Below the pieces are notes generated by a model that saw only the letters and a list, made by a program, of their open reading frames with translations, searched no databases and was not told where the DNA came from. From NCBI RefSeq assembly GCF_019104765.1, contig NZ_JAHRXJ010000011.1:310001-374000 (forward strand): 64,000 nucleotides of DNA. The letters are read 5' to 3'. Every line of letters begins with the position of its first letter. Positions within the stretch are counted from its first letter, which is position 1. Shown in pieces: positions 26,143-35,499 of this stretch. A program made the translations under genes and the position numbers. Source of the stretch: Synechococcus sp. HK05 (GTDB lineage: Bacteria > Cyanobacteriota > Cyanobacteriia > PCC-6307 > Cyanobiaceae).

Positions 26143-27654
26143 ATGGCCTCTCCCCGAGCCTTCACAGCCCTGATGTCGCTGGCGCTACTGGTGGCCGGTT
26201 GCCAGGGGGCCGAGGCTGAATCGTTCACCCGCTTGCCGGTGCCCAAGCCGCCTGCGGTGCAAGGCCAGCAGCCGGTGCTTTGGGTGTCGTTGGCGGCCCA
26301 TCTGGGGCCGCAGCCGCTGCTTCTGGAGGGGGCCTCGGCGCCCCTCCAGCTGCGCGATGCCCAGGGGGAACGCGTCAGTGGGCGCCGTCTGTCGCTGCGC
26401 TGGGTTCAGCAGCCTCTGCCGGAACCCTTGGAGATCCGGCGCAGTGTGCTGGGTCCCTTCGCCAGTTTTGAGGCTGCCGAGCAGGCGGCCTTGGCCTGGA
26501 ACGCGCTTGGTGTGGCAGCGGAGGTGGCACATCCGCGTGAGTGGGAGGTGTGGGCCCCGGCAGATCTGGCCGGGCCAAAGGGCTATCCCGTGCGGCAGGT
26601 GCAGCAACGGCTGACGCAGCGGCGGGTGCTGCAGCTCAACACCGCTTCGGGCTGGCGCAGCCTGCAGGGCCCCGTGCAACTTCAGGCACCCGGTGGTCTC
26701 CGCTTCAACGGCGGCGTGTTTGCCGGGCCGTTCCGCTTGCAGGCCGATGCCTACGGCAGCTGGACCCTGGTGGAGCAGGTGCCGCTGGAGCGCTACTTGC
26801 AGGGCGTGGTGCCCCATGAAATCGGTGCGGGATCACCGCCGGCGGCCCTGGCGGCCCAGGCCGTGCTGGCGCGCACCTGGGCCCTGCGCAACCGGCATCG
26901 CTTTGCGGTGGACGGCTATCACCTCTGCTCCGACACCCAATGCCAGGTGTACAGCGATCCCCGTCAGGCCGGCTCGGCGGTGCGTCAGGCGGTGAGCCGC
27001 ACCACGGGGCAGGTGCTGGCCCTCAATGGCGAACCCATTCATGCTGTTTATCACGCCAGTAATGGCGGCGTGAGTGCCGATGAAGATGAGGCCTGGCCGC
27101 TGCCTGAGCTCCGTTACCTCGAGCCATCCCTCGATTGGCGCTCGGCGCCACCCCCGGGTTTAACCCTTCCGCTCGACCATCAAGAGGTGGCCGCCCTGCT
27201 GGCTCGCCAATCCGGCGTGGTGGGTGCCGCCCATCCCCTGTTCCGCTGGCGGCGCCAGCTGGATCAGGCCAGCCTGCGCAAGGGTCTGGGGGCCAGGGCT
27301 GCCAGCCTGGGCTCTCCCCTCAAACCGGTTGTGCTGGAGCGGGGTCCCAGCGGCCGGGTGGTGCGTCTGGCGATCGAGGGGCCGGGGGGGCAGGTGGTGC
27401 TCGAGCGCGATGCCATCCGGCGCACCTACCGCCAGTTGCCCAGCACCTTGTTTGTGCTGAGCCCCAGCGGCACCGGCCGCTGGAGTGTGGTGGGCGGTGG
27501 GTTCGGCCATGGGGCTGGCTTGTCGCAGGCGGGGGCCATCGATCTCGCGGCTCGCGGCTGGAGCGTGGAGCAGATCCTCAGCCGCTATTACCCCGGCGCG
27601 CAGCTGGTGCCGATTCAGGCCCTGCCTGCAGAGGACCATCGGGGAGCCCTCTAA
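26143..27654 (+). CDS. SpoIID/LytB-domain lipoprotein
   Basis: About 503 residues starting MASPRAFTALMSLALLVAGCQ, with a lipobox ending at Cys20. After an N-terminal region of roughly 210 residues comes a SpoIID core: VPLERYLQGVVPHEIGAG, AAQAVLARTWALRN, HASNGGVSADEDEAWPL and the C-terminal GFGHGAGLSQAGAIDLAARG. SpoIID is a peptidoglycan lytic transglycosylase in sporulating bacteria. In cyanobacteria these proteins probably modify the cell wall, since no sporulation is involved. CSDTQCQVY in the core holds two cysteines. The ATG was chosen because it starts the signal peptide. Confidence 0.86.
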   Translation: MASPRAFTALMSLALLVAGCQGAEAESFTRLPVPKPPAVQGQQPVLWVSLAAHLGPQPLLLEGASAPLQLRDAQGERVSGRRLSLRWVQQPLPEPLEIRRSVLGPFASFEAAEQAALAWNALGVAAEVAHPREWEVWAPADLAGPKGYPVRQVQQRLTQRRVLQLNTASGWRSLQGPVQLQAPGGLRFNGGVFAGPFRLQADAYGSWTLVEQVPLERYLQGVVPHEIGAGSPPAALAAQAVLARTWALRNRHRFAVDGYHLCSDTQCQVYSDPRQAGSAVRQAVSRTTGQVLALNGEPIHAVYHASNGGVSADEDEAWPLPELRYLEPSLDWRSAPPPGLTLPLDHQEVAALLARQSGVVGAAHPLFRWRRQLDQASLRKGLGARAASLGSPLKPVVLERGPSGRVVRLAIEGPGGQVVLERDAIRRTYRQLPSTLFVLSPSGTGRWSVVGGGFGHGAGLSQAGAIDLAARGWSVEQILSRYYPGAQLVPIQALPAEDHRGAL

Positions 27655-27678
27655 AGTTCGGCAGACCTGGAACATGCC

Positions 27679-29034
27679 ATGGCCGCCGGGGGCACAGCCA
27701 CAGGAGCCCGCCGACTGCAGGCCTCGCTGTTTCTGATCGGTTGTTGTCTGGCCGGAGGGTTGCCCCACGCCCTGCCGGCCTCACGGAGCCTCTGGCCCTC
27801 TCTGGCGCTCACCTTGATCCTGGGCACCTATGCGGTGCGCAGCGTGTTTCTGCCCCGATGGCGCGGGGCGGGTGCGGTGGTGGAGAGCCCGGATCCGGCG
27901 GCCTGGCCGGCCGTGGATTTGGTAGTGGCGGCGCGCGATGAAGAGGCGGTGATCGGTCGCCTGGTGGAACGGCTCGCCGATCTGAAGTATCCCCCTGAGC
28001 AGCTGCGCCTCTGGGTGATCGACGACGGCAGCGAAGACCGCACCCCCGAGGTGCTCGAGACCTATCAACGCCGTTACCCCCAGTTGCAGGTGCTGCGCCG
28101 CAGCCGCGATGCCGGCGGCGGGAAATCAGGCGCGCTGAATGCCTTGTTGCCCCAATTGCAGGGCCGCTGGCTGTTGGTGCTCGATGCCGATGCCCAGTTG
28201 CAGCCCGATGGCCTGCAGCGTCTGGTGGCGTTCGCCGAGGCGGGCGGTTGGTCGGCTGTGCAGCTGCGCAAAGCCGTGGTGAATGCCGACCAGAACTGGC
28301 TCACCCGCGCCCAAGCCATGGAGATGGCCCTGGATGCGGTGATTCAACAGGGGCGGTTGCACAGCGGTGGCGTGGTGGAGTTGCGCGGCAACGGCCAGCT
28401 GTTGCAGCGCCAGGCCGTGCTCGCCTGTGATGGCTTCAACGAAGCCACGGTCACCGACGATCTCGATCTCAGCTTTCGCCTGCTGGTGCAAGGCCAGCCG
28501 GTGGGCTTGCTCTGGGATCCGCCGATTCAGGAGGAGGCCGTGACCAGCCTGATGGGCCTCTGGCGCCAGCGCCAACGTTGGGCTGAGGGTGGTTTGCAGC
28601 GCTTCTTCGATTACTGGGGCCCGCTCACCGGTGAGGCCACGAGCGGGGCCCGCAAACTCGATCTCAGCGGCTTTTTTCTGCTGCAGTACGCCTTGCCGGT
28701 GATGGCTGTGGCGGATCTGGCCACGAGCCTGCTCAGCCGCAGCACGCCGTTGATGTGGCCGCTGTCGTTTGTGGCCTTCGGCCTCTCGGGCGGCGCCATC
28801 CTGGTGGGCTGCTCGCGCACCAATGAAGGGCCTGCGCTGCCTCGCATGCATCCCCTCAATCTCGCCCTGGGCATTGCCTATCTGGGCCACTGGTTCGTGG
28901 TGATCCCTTACACCACCTTGCGGATGGCGCTGCTGCCGAAGCGGCTGGTGTGGGCCAAAACCCTGCATGTGGGTGCCGGCCACGACCAGACCCCGGGAAG
29001 CGAGGAGGCGGATCTCACCACCCAGGTGCTCTGA
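27679..29034 (+). CDS. mgdA: Membrane glycosyltransferase family 2, likely monoglucosyldiacylglycerol synthase
   Basis: Predicted to transfer glucose from UDP-glucose to diacylglycerol, the first step of cyanobacterial galactolipid synthesis. The 451-residue protein has two N-terminal membrane helices (about 12-55), a GT-A domain with DLVVAARDEE, VIDDGSEDRT, VLDADAQL (DxD), VTDDLDLSFRL and QRQRWAEGG (QxxRW), then membrane helices near the C-terminus. This layout matches Sll1377 of Synechocystis. A different glycolipid or polysaccharide acceptor is possible. It starts 24 bases after the SpoIID-like gene. Confidence 0.8.
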   Translation: MAAGGTATGARRLQASLFLIGCCLAGGLPHALPASRSLWPSLALTLILGTYAVRSVFLPRWRGAGAVVESPDPAAWPAVDLVVAARDEEAVIGRLVERLADLKYPPEQLRLWVIDDGSEDRTPEVLETYQRRYPQLQVLRRSRDAGGGKSGALNALLPQLQGRWLLVLDADAQLQPDGLQRLVAFAEAGGWSAVQLRKAVVNADQNWLTRAQAMEMALDAVIQQGRLHSGGVVELRGNGQLLQRQAVLACDGFNEATVTDDLDLSFRLLVQGQPVGLLWDPPIQEEAVTSLMGLWRQRQRWAEGGLQRFFDYWGPLTGEATSGARKLDLSGFFLLQYALPVMAVADLATSLLSRSTPLMWPLSFVAFGLSGGAILVGCSRTNEGPALPRMHPLNLALGIAYLGHWFVVIPYTTLRMALLPKRLVWAKTLHVGAGHDQTPGSEEADLTTQVL

Positions 29035-29049
29035 CCCTCCTAATCGGGA

Positions 29050-30918
29050 TCAGGCCGCCTGGCTGCTGCCGTTGCTGTCGTCGAGCTCGGGTAAGGGGCC
29101 ATCGAGCTGCACCACTTCGCCGTTGAAGAAGTCGGCGAGGCGCTTGGCCTGATCGTCGATCAGGGCTGGTTGTGCCTGGGGTGTGGTGGCGACCGGTGGT
29201 GGTGCTGCCGCTGGCGTTGGTTCGGCCGGTGGCGCTACGGGTTGGGGCGGCTCTGCCACCGGAGCTGGCGCAGCGGCGCGCTGGGGCTCGGCTGCGGCAG
29301 CACGCGGGGGCTCGGGCGCTGGGGAACTTGCTACGGCGACAGGCTGTGGTGGAGCTGCTGCGATCGGGGCCTGCGCTGGTGCTGCTGGGGCCTGCGGCGG
29401 TGGCGGTGCACCGCCGGCTTCGAGCATGACCTGGCGGGGGCTGCCCAGGGCTGAGGCCACCGCCTTCTCCAGCAGGGGCAAGCGGCTTTGCACCATGGCC
29501 ATCCAGTTGCCGGCCACCTGCACCACCGCGCGCTGTTGATCCAGGCGGGCCAACACGGCCTGCTGCGAGAGCAACATGCGCGTGGAGGGCAGCTCCAGGC
29601 CCGCCAGGATCTGTTGCCAGAGCTCCACCAAATCGGTGCCGGCTGAGGGCGCGGCTGGCGCGGGAGCGGCGGGTTCTGGTTCGGGCGGCGCCGCTGGTGC
29701 GGTGGGAGCTGGCGCAGCAGCGACAGCCGGGATTGGAACGACCGGTGCTGAGGGAGCCGGTGCAGCCACAGGTGCTGGGGCTGGGGCTTGAGCTGGTCCG
29801 GCGGCGGCGGTGCGGGCTTGTTGGGGTTCGGCGAGCAGGCCCAGCACCAGCACCTCCAGCCACAGGCGCGGTTGCACGCTCTGGCGCAGCTGCTGTTCGC
29901 TGCCCTTCAGTTGGGCCTGCCAACGCAGCAGCGGCGCTTTGCCGATGCGCCGTGCCAGATCGGGCAGGCCGCTGCGGAACTGGGGCGAAAAGCTGCTGAG
30001 TTCAAGTCGGTCGGGGGCCACGCCCGCCAGCACCAGATCCCGCAGCAAGCCGGCCAGCCCCTGCAGCACCGCTGAGGGTTCACGGCCACGCTCCAATAGG
30101 GTGCGGATCGCTTCGATCAGCCCGAGGGGTTCACCGGCTGCCAGGGATTCCGCCAGCTGCAGCAGTTCCTGTTCGGGCACCGCGCCCAGCAGCTCCCACA
30201 CCGCCTGGGGTTCCACCGGCGGCGGCAGCAGGCTGAGCTGATCGAGAAGGCTTTCAGCGTCGCGTAGGCCGCCCTGGGCCCGCTGGGCCACTACATGCAG
30301 GGCTTCAGCGGTGATGCCGATCTGCTCCTGCTCGGCAATCCAGCCCAGATGCCGTTCCAGGGCATCGAGGGGAATGCGGCGGAAATCAAAGCGCTGGCAG
30401 CGGCTCAGGATCGTGGGCAGCACCCGCTGGGGGTCGGTGGTGGCCAGCACGAACACCACCCGCGGCGGCGGCTCCTCCAGCGTTTTGAGCAGGGCGTTGA
30501 AGGCCGCCGTGGAGAGCATGTGGCACTCGTCCACCACATACACCTTCCAGCGGGCTTGCACCGGCGCAAAGCGGGAGCGCTCGATCAGCTCGCGGATGTT
30601 GTCAACGCCGGTGTTGGAGGCGGCGTCGATCTCGATCACATCGAGGGCGTTGCCGTTCGCGATCGAGGTGCAGAGCTCACAGGTGCCGCAGGGCTCCGGC
30701 GTGGGGCCATCGGAGCCGATGCAGTTGAGTGAGCGCGCCAGGATGCGGGCGCTCGACGTTTTGCCCGTGCCGCGTGGGCCGCTGAAGAGGTAGGCCGGCG
30801 CGATCCGCCCTGAGCGCAGCGCATTGCCGAGGGTGGCCGCGATCGCCTCCTGCCCCACCAGCTGATCGAAGCGCTGCGGGCGGTACTTGTGGTGGAGGGG
30901 TTGGTAGGCAGCCGGCAT
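29050..30918 (-). CDS. dnaX: DNA polymerase III subunit gamma/tau
   Basis: Clamp-loader ATPase of the replicase. The 622 residues comprise an AAA+ domain with Walker A GPRGTGKTSSAR (about 43-54), a zinc-binding CGTCELC region, Walker B VDECHM, sensor 1 ATTDPQRV and the collar domain to about residue 360. A long Pro/Ala-rich low-complexity linker follows (about 370-600) with a short acidic end. There is no intein, unlike Synechocystis dnaX, and I see no A-tract slippage site for a gamma frameshift. It is the last gene of the tig-clpP-clpX block, 10 bases after the LRAT-domain gene. Confidence 0.96.
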   Translation of the reverse strand: MPAAYQPLHHKYRPQRFDQLVGQEAIAATLGNALRSGRIAPAYLFSGPRGTGKTSSARILARSLNCIGSDGPTPEPCGTCELCTSIANGNALDVIEIDAASNTGVDNIRELIERSRFAPVQARWKVYVVDECHMLSTAAFNALLKTLEEPPPRVVFVLATTDPQRVLPTILSRCQRFDFRRIPLDALERHLGWIAEQEQIGITAEALHVVAQRAQGGLRDAESLLDQLSLLPPPVEPQAVWELLGAVPEQELLQLAESLAAGEPLGLIEAIRTLLERGREPSAVLQGLAGLLRDLVLAGVAPDRLELSSFSPQFRSGLPDLARRIGKAPLLRWQAQLKGSEQQLRQSVQPRLWLEVLVLGLLAEPQQARTAAAGPAQAPAPAPVAAPAPSAPVVPIPAVAAAPAPTAPAAPPEPEPAAPAPAAPSAGTDLVELWQQILAGLELPSTRMLLSQQAVLARLDQQRAVVQVAGNWMAMVQSRLPLLEKAVASALGSPRQVMLEAGGAPPPPQAPAAPAQAPIAAAPPQPVAVASSPAPEPPRAAAAEPQRAAAPAPVAEPPQPVAPPAEPTPAAAPPPVATTPQAQPALIDDQAKRLADFFNGEVVQLDGPLPELDDSNGSSQAA

Positions 30919-30927
30919 GGCTGGAGG

Positions 30928-31599
30928 CTACTGGCCGTGCTCGAGCATGCGCTCCAGCCGGCCTTCCAGTTCCTCCACTTCGCTGAGCTGATCCGCCAGC
31001 TTCTGGGCGGCCAGCCGCAGTGTTTCAAAGCCTGGGCTCTGCGCCTCGCCCGGACTCCAGCGTTGCTCCGCCTTGGCGAGTTCGAGCTCGAGCCGCTGCT
31101 GCAGCTTCAGCCGCAGGCCATCGAGTTGTTCGATGCTGCGCCGCGCGAGGGCCTTGCCCTGCTCGAGCTGCGCATCGTTGAGCCGCAGACCCTGCCGCAA
31201 CAGCATCCGTGCGCCGCTGAGCACGGCGGCCGGCATGAACTGGCCGAGGGCCAGGGCCCCCAGGCTGCCGGTGTGCAGCCAGTTCTCCACTTGCTCGCTG
31301 CGGTGCCGGCCGGTTTTGCACCAGTGGGCGAAGTGCTCGCAGTTGTTGAACAGCAGGTTGTAGTTCTGCTCCCCGAGGCGGCCCATGGCTCGGCGCAGGG
31401 TCACCCCCGGCGCCGAGCAGCTGCCCTCGGGGTAGGCCACCACGCTCAGGGGCTGGCCGCGGCTGAACTCCTCCACGGGGCTGCGCAGGATCTCCCGCCC
31501 CTCGAGGTAGTGGGCCACGGTGCCGTCGCCCAGATCGATGCCGTGGTGGTTGAACAGGCCGTGCTGGCGCGGCACCTGCAGGTGATCAGCAACGGCCAT
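30928..31599 (-). CDS. LRAT/NC-domain protein with C-terminal coiled coil
   Basis: The 223-residue protein has an N-terminal LRAT-like (NlpC/P60-related) fold: catalytic His in NHHGIDLGDGTVAHYLE (about 17-33) and catalytic Cys87 in NNCEHFAHWC. A helical part follows (LRQGLRLNDAQLEQGKAL) and a C-terminal coiled coil (KLADQLSEVEELEGRLER). LRAT-type proteins are thiol acyltransferases or phospholipases, and the bacterial substrate is unknown. It sits 12 bases after clpX and 10 before dnaX, an unexpected position within a protease/replication block. I saw no signal peptide; the region near residues 105-120 is only mildly hydrophobic. Confidence 0.8.
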   Translation of the reverse strand: MAVADHLQVPRQHGLFNHHGIDLGDGTVAHYLEGREILRSPVEEFSRGQPLSVVAYPEGSCSAPGVTLRRAMGRLGEQNYNLLFNNCEHFAHWCKTGRHRSEQVENWLHTGSLGALALGQFMPAAVLSGARMLLRQGLRLNDAQLEQGKALARRSIEQLDGLRLKLQQRLELELAKAEQRWSPGEAQSPGFETLRLAAQKLADQLSEVEELEGRLERMLEHGQ

Positions 31600-31611
31600 G
31601 GCCGCCCGCGC

Positions 31612-32964
31612 TCAGGCGGTTTCCTGCTGCACGGCTTCGTTGCCTGGCAGAGGCAGCACCTTGGCTTTTGTGCGCTCCTCCACCAGCTCGCGGGTCACGG
31701 TGAAGGCCTTGGTGCTCTTGTCGGATGGCAGGTCGTACATCAGATCGAGCATCAGCTCCTCCACGATCCCCCGCAGGGCGCGGGCGCCGGTTTTGCGGCG
31801 ATGGGCTTCGGCGGCGATCGCCTCCACGGCGCCGGGCTCAAAGTCGAGGCGCACCTCATCCATGCTCAGCAGCGTCTGGAACTGCTTCACCAGGGCATCG
31901 CGCGGTTCGGTGAGGATCGCTTCGAGAGCGCGGTTATCGAGCGGTTCGAGCACGGCGCTCACCGGCAGGCGGCCGATGAACTCGGGGATCAGGCCGTACT
32001 TCACCAGGTCGTCGGGCTCCAGGTGGCGCAGTACGTGGGCGGCCTGTTGATCCTTGGCCTGGCGGCTGCGGCCGCGGCCCGCCTCCGGGATGAAGCCGAT
32101 GGAATTGCGGCCCATGCGCCGTTGCACCACATCCTCTAGGCCCACGAACGCACCGCCGCAGATGAACAGGATCTGGCTGGTGTCGATCTGGATGCAGTCT
32201 TGATAGGGGTGCTTGCGGCCGCCCTGGGGAGGCACGTTGGCCACGGTGCCTTCCAGCAGCTTCAGCAGTGCCTGCTGCACCCCTTCGCCCGATACATCGC
32301 GGGTGATGGAGGGGTTCTCGCTCTTGCGGGCGATCTTGTCGATCTCGTCGATGTAGATGATGCCCCGCTGGGCCTGATCCACATCCAGATCGGCTTTCTG
32401 CAGCAGCCGCAGCAGGATGTTTTCCACGTCCTCGCCCACGTAACCCGCTTCGGTGAGGGTGGTGGCATCGGCCACGGCGAAAGGTACATCCAGCAGCTCC
32501 GCCAGGGTTTGGGCCAGGAGTGTTTTGCCGCAGCCCGTGGGGCCGATCAGCATGATGTTGCTCTTGTGCAGGCGCGTGGCGGTTTCGTTGCTCTCGCCCT
32601 TGCCATCGCCCTGCCAGGCCAGGCGTTTGTAGTGGTTGTAGACGGCCACCGAGAGCACCTTCTTGGCCTCCTCTTGCCCCACCACCTGGGCATCGAGGTG
32701 GGCTTTGATCTCCCGCGGTTTGGGGATCTCGGCGAGGGTGGGGGCAGGCTTGCTGCTCTTCTTGGCCGGTGCCTTGCCTTTGGCTTCGGCGGGTTGGCGG
32801 GCGCCGCCGCCATGGCCCTCCACGAGTTCCTCATCCAGGATCTCGTTGCAGAGGTCGATGCACTCGTCGCAGATGTACACGCCCGGCCCGGCGATCAGCT
32901 TGCGCACCTGGTCCTGCGACTTGCCGCAGAACGAGCACTTCAGGTGGGCATCGAACTTGGGCAT
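31612..32964 (-). CDS. clpX: ATP-dependent Clp protease ATP-binding subunit ClpX
   Basis: AAA+ unfoldase that feeds substrates to ClpP. The 450-residue protein has the N-terminal zinc domain [10 protein letters not shown]...CDECIDLC (about 10-45), Walker A GPTGCGKT (about 138-145), Walker [10 protein letters not shown], the pore GYVGED motif, and the C-terminal small AAA domain. Cys4 zinc ligands and all AAA motifs are intact. It follows clpP by 103 bases. Confidence 0.98.
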   Translation of the reverse strand: MPKFDAHLKCSFCGKSQDQVRKLIAGPGVYICDECIDLCNEILDEELVEGHGGGARQPAEAKGKAPAKKSSKPAPTLAEIPKPREIKAHLDAQVVGQEEAKKVLSVAVYNHYKRLAWQGDGKGESNETATRLHKSNIMLIGPTGCGKTLLAQTLAELLDVPFAVADATTLTEAGYVGEDVENILLRLLQKADLDVDQAQRGIIYIDEIDKIARKSENPSITRDVSGEGVQQALLKLLEGTVANVPPQGGRKHPYQDCIQIDTSQILFICGGAFVGLEDVVQRRMGRNSIGFIPEAGRGRSRQAKDQQAAHVLRHLEPDDLVKYGLIPEFIGRLPVSAVLEPLDNRALEAILTEPRDALVKQFQTLLSMDEVRLDFEPGAVEAIAAEAHRRKTGARALRGIVEELMLDLMYDLPSDKSTKAFTVTRELVEERTKAKVLPLPGNEAVQQETA

Positions 32965-33067
32965 CGAGCAGAAGCGGCGGTGCGGCGGGAGCGTCCTGGC
33001 TGGGGCGGGTCAGGGGCCCGAAACCAGGATCAACGGGATCCCGCGTTTCGTCAGCCGTCCTTAAGGA

Positions 33068-33688
33068 TCAAACCGGGGCGTCGTCGGTGACGACGCGGTC
33101 GATCAGTCCGTATTGAACCGCTTCCGCCGGGGAAAGGAAGTAGTCGCGGTCGGTGTCTTCAGCGATCTTCTCGAGGGGCTGGCCGGTGTGCTCGGCCATC
33201 AACCCGTTGAGGGTGTCTTTGAGATAGAGGATCTCCTTGGCCTGGATCTCGATGTCCACCGCCTGACCCTGGGCGCCGCCGAGGGGCTGGTGGATCATGA
33301 TCCGGGCATTCGGCAGAGCCAGCCGCTTGCCTTTGGTGCCGCCGGAGAGGAGGAAGGCGCCCATGGAGGCGGCCAGGCCATAACAGATGGTCACCACATC
33401 CGGCGCCACCTGCTGCATGGTGTCGTAGATCGCCAGGCCGGACGTCACCGAGCCCCCCGGTGAGTTGATGTAGATCTGAATGTCCTTCTCGGGATCTTCG
33501 GCCTCAAGGAAGAGCAGCTGGGCCACCATCGCATCGGCGACCTGGTCGTCGATGCCGGTGCCCAGGAAGATGATGCGCTCGCGCAGCAGGCGCGAATAAA
33601 TGTCGAAGGCCCGCTCCCCTCGGCCCGATTGCTCCACAACCGTGGGGAGCACGCCCGGAGCCGCCACCGGGGCTGTTGCGCTGCCCAT
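33068..33688 (-). CDS. clpP: ATP-dependent Clp protease proteolytic subunit
   Basis: Serine protease of the Clp complex. It begins [20 protein letters not shown] and has the catalytic triad: Ser in [12 protein letters not shown], His in [10 protein letters not shown], and Asp in [15 protein letters not shown]. The chosen ATG gives 206 residues. An upstream GTG would add 24. Cyanobacteria carry several ClpP/R paralogs. Its place between tig and clpX marks this as the ClpX partner, often called ClpP2. Confidence 0.96.
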   Translation of the reverse strand: MGSATAPVAAPGVLPTVVEQSGRGERAFDIYSRLLRERIIFLGTGIDDQVADAMVAQLLFLEAEDPEKDIQIYINSPGGSVTSGLAIYDTMQQVAPDVVTICYGLAASMGAFLLSGGTKGKRLALPNARIMIHQPLGGAQGQAVDIEIQAKEILYLKDTLNGLMAEHTGQPLEKIAEDTDRDYFLSPAEAVQYGLIDRVVTDDAPV

Positions 33689-33798
33689 GGCGATGGTGGC
33701 TTCCGGGCGGGTGCCCAGCCAGCGGTTCTGGATCGGATGGGGGGTGCTGGCGTTGATCACGCGGCCGGACTGTTGTCAGTCCGGCCAATCTATGGGGA

Positions 33799-35235
33799 TC
33801 AGGCTTCGGCAGCGGGCTCGGCGTCGGCCTCAGCCTTGGCCTTCTTGGCGGTGCTCTTCTTGGCAGCGGCCTTCTTGGGCTTGTCGCCCTCGGTTTCCGG
33901 GGCCTTCTCGGTGATGGTGGAGTTGCTCTCCAGCCAACCCATCAGCTTTTCGCGCATCAGGTCTTCCTGCACGGCCTGGCGCAGGCGGGCGGGATCGATG
34001 CGGGAGTTGTCGCTGAAGCCGCGGCTGAGCTCCTTCACCTTGGCTTCGATCTCATCGGCGGCCACCTCGATCTTCTCGGCGGTGGCGAGGGCCTTGAGGG
34101 CCAGGCTCCGCTTGAGGCGCTCTTCGGCCTCGGGGCGGGAGGTTTCGCGCAGGCTCTGGATCAGCTGCGGGGTGAACAGCTTCTTCACGTCCATCCCTTG
34201 CTGGGCGAGCTGACCGGCGGTCTGCTCGAGCAGCGAGATGATCTCCTCCTGCACGAGGGTTTCGGGCAGTTCCACCTCGAGCTGCTCCACCAGGGCCGCC
34301 AGCAGTGCGTCGTGGCGGTTCGATTCGTTGCGGCGCTCGGCGTCGTCCTTGAGGCGCTCCTCCAGATCGGCGCGCAGTTCCGCCAGGGTCTGCTTGTCGC
34401 TGGCCTGCTGGGCGAAGGCGTCGTCGAGGGCGGGCAGCTCGCGGGTTTTCAGCTCGGTGAGGGTGATCTCAAAGCTGGCCTTGCGACCGGCGGCGTCCTC
34501 CTGGGGGTACTCCTCAGGGAACTGGCAAGCCACGGTTTTGCTGTCGCCGGGCTTCATGCCAAGGATGCCCTCCACGAAGCCGGGGATCATGCGGCCGTCT
34601 TCCAGCTCCACTTCCATCGCATCAGCGCTGCCGCCGCTGATGGCTTCGCCGTTATCGACATAGGTGCCGCTGAAGTTGATCACGGCCACATCACCGCTTT
34701 CGGCGGCGCGCTTCTCCACCGGCACCAGGGTGGCCAGCTGACGGCGGGATTGTTCGATCAGCTCATCCACGCGGGCAGCATCGAAGCTCACGGCTTCGGC
34801 TTCGGCCTTGAGGCCCTTGGTGCTCTTGAGGCTGGGGGTGGGTTCCACATCCATCTCAAGGGTGAGGCTCAGCTCCTTGCCGGGTTCAAAACGCTCGAGC
34901 AGCGCTTCAAAGCCGCCATCCACGCTGGGCTGGCCGATCGCGGGGATCTCGGCCTGCTTGAGGGCATTGCGGAACACGCTGTCCACCAGCTCTTCGAGGG
35001 CGGTGGCCCGGATCCGGGCAGCGCCGATCTGCTGCACCAGCACGGCGCGGGGCACCTTGCCTTTGCGGAAGCCGGGCAGCTTGATGGTGCGGCTCAGCTT
35101 CTCCACAGCCTGCTCATGGCTGGTTTGGGTGAGGCCTGCGGGAACACCGATCTCCACCGCCATTCGGCTGCCGGGGCGAGGGCTGGTGCTCACCTTGAGC
35201 TCGGATTGGCTGGCTTTGGCGGCGGCAGGACTCAT
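33799..35235 (-). CDS. tig: Trigger factor
   Basis: Ribosome-bound chaperone and prolyl isomerase. The 478 residues have a ribosome-binding domain with the [12 protein letters not shown] signature (about 56-67), an FKBP-like domain (about 175-255, with [14 protein letters not shown]), and a long helical arm. The C-terminus carries a Lys/Ala-rich tail ([15 protein letters not shown]). The first 20 residues are a non-conserved extension. An internal ATG ([10 protein letters not shown]) is an alternative start. It is first in the tig-clpP-clpX order and divergent from asd. Confidence 0.96.
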   Translation of the reverse strand: MSPAAAKASQSELKVSTSPRPGSRMAVEIGVPAGLTQTSHEQAVEKLSRTIKLPGFRKGKVPRAVLVQQIGAARIRATALEELVDSVFRNALKQAEIPAIGQPSVDGGFEALLERFEPGKELSLTLEMDVEPTPSLKSTKGLKAEAEAVSFDAARVDELIEQSRRQLATLVPVEKRAAESGDVAVINFSGTYVDNGEAISGGSADAMEVELEDGRMIPGFVEGILGMKPGDSKTVACQFPEEYPQEDAAGRKASFEITLTELKTRELPALDDAFAQQASDKQTLAELRADLEERLKDDAERRNESNRHDALLAALVEQLEVELPETLVQEEIISLLEQTAGQLAQQGMDVKKLFTPQLIQSLRETSRPEAEERLKRSLALKALATAEKIEVAADEIEAKVKELSRGFSDNSRIDPARLRQAVQEDLMREKLMGWLESNSTITEKAPETEGDKPKKAAAKKSTAKKAKAEADAEPAAEA

Positions 35236-35499
35236 GGATCAGCGTCTAGGCAGCCCACGATCCTAGGAACTGACGTGTGACAGCCCCTCAGGCTGAGTCG
35301 CCAGCCCTGCGTTGGGCACGTATTGTTGGCAGCAAGAACAGCGACCTGAAGATCCCTTAGCGAAAGCCCGACGGGCTTCCGCACAGCATTTGGCAGACGG
35401 CAACCGCCCTGTGGCACGCGCCTGATTGGGTTGCTCCGGCTCCACGTTCTTCTTGTTTCAGCGACATCTCTGCACCTGAACCACGCTCCTGAATCTCCC
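35236..35499. other. Longest intergenic region of the window, between tig and asd
   Basis: This 264-base gap between divergent genes should hold both promoters and both leaders. I see a compact hairpin AAGCCC-GAC-GGGCTT at 35364-35378 and no convincing -35/-10 pair or tRNA. Open frames inside it have no recognisable protein character. A small RNA is possible but has no positive support beyond the hairpin. Confidence 0.3.

Noticed and set aside
29170-29791. Gly/Ala-rich open frames on the plus strand over the dnaX linker
   Set aside because: They arise from the low-complexity Pro/Ala linker read backward.
29050-30918. Possible intein or frameshift site in dnaX
   Set aside because: The AAA+ domain is continuous, with no intein insertion and no A-tract slippage sequence seen.
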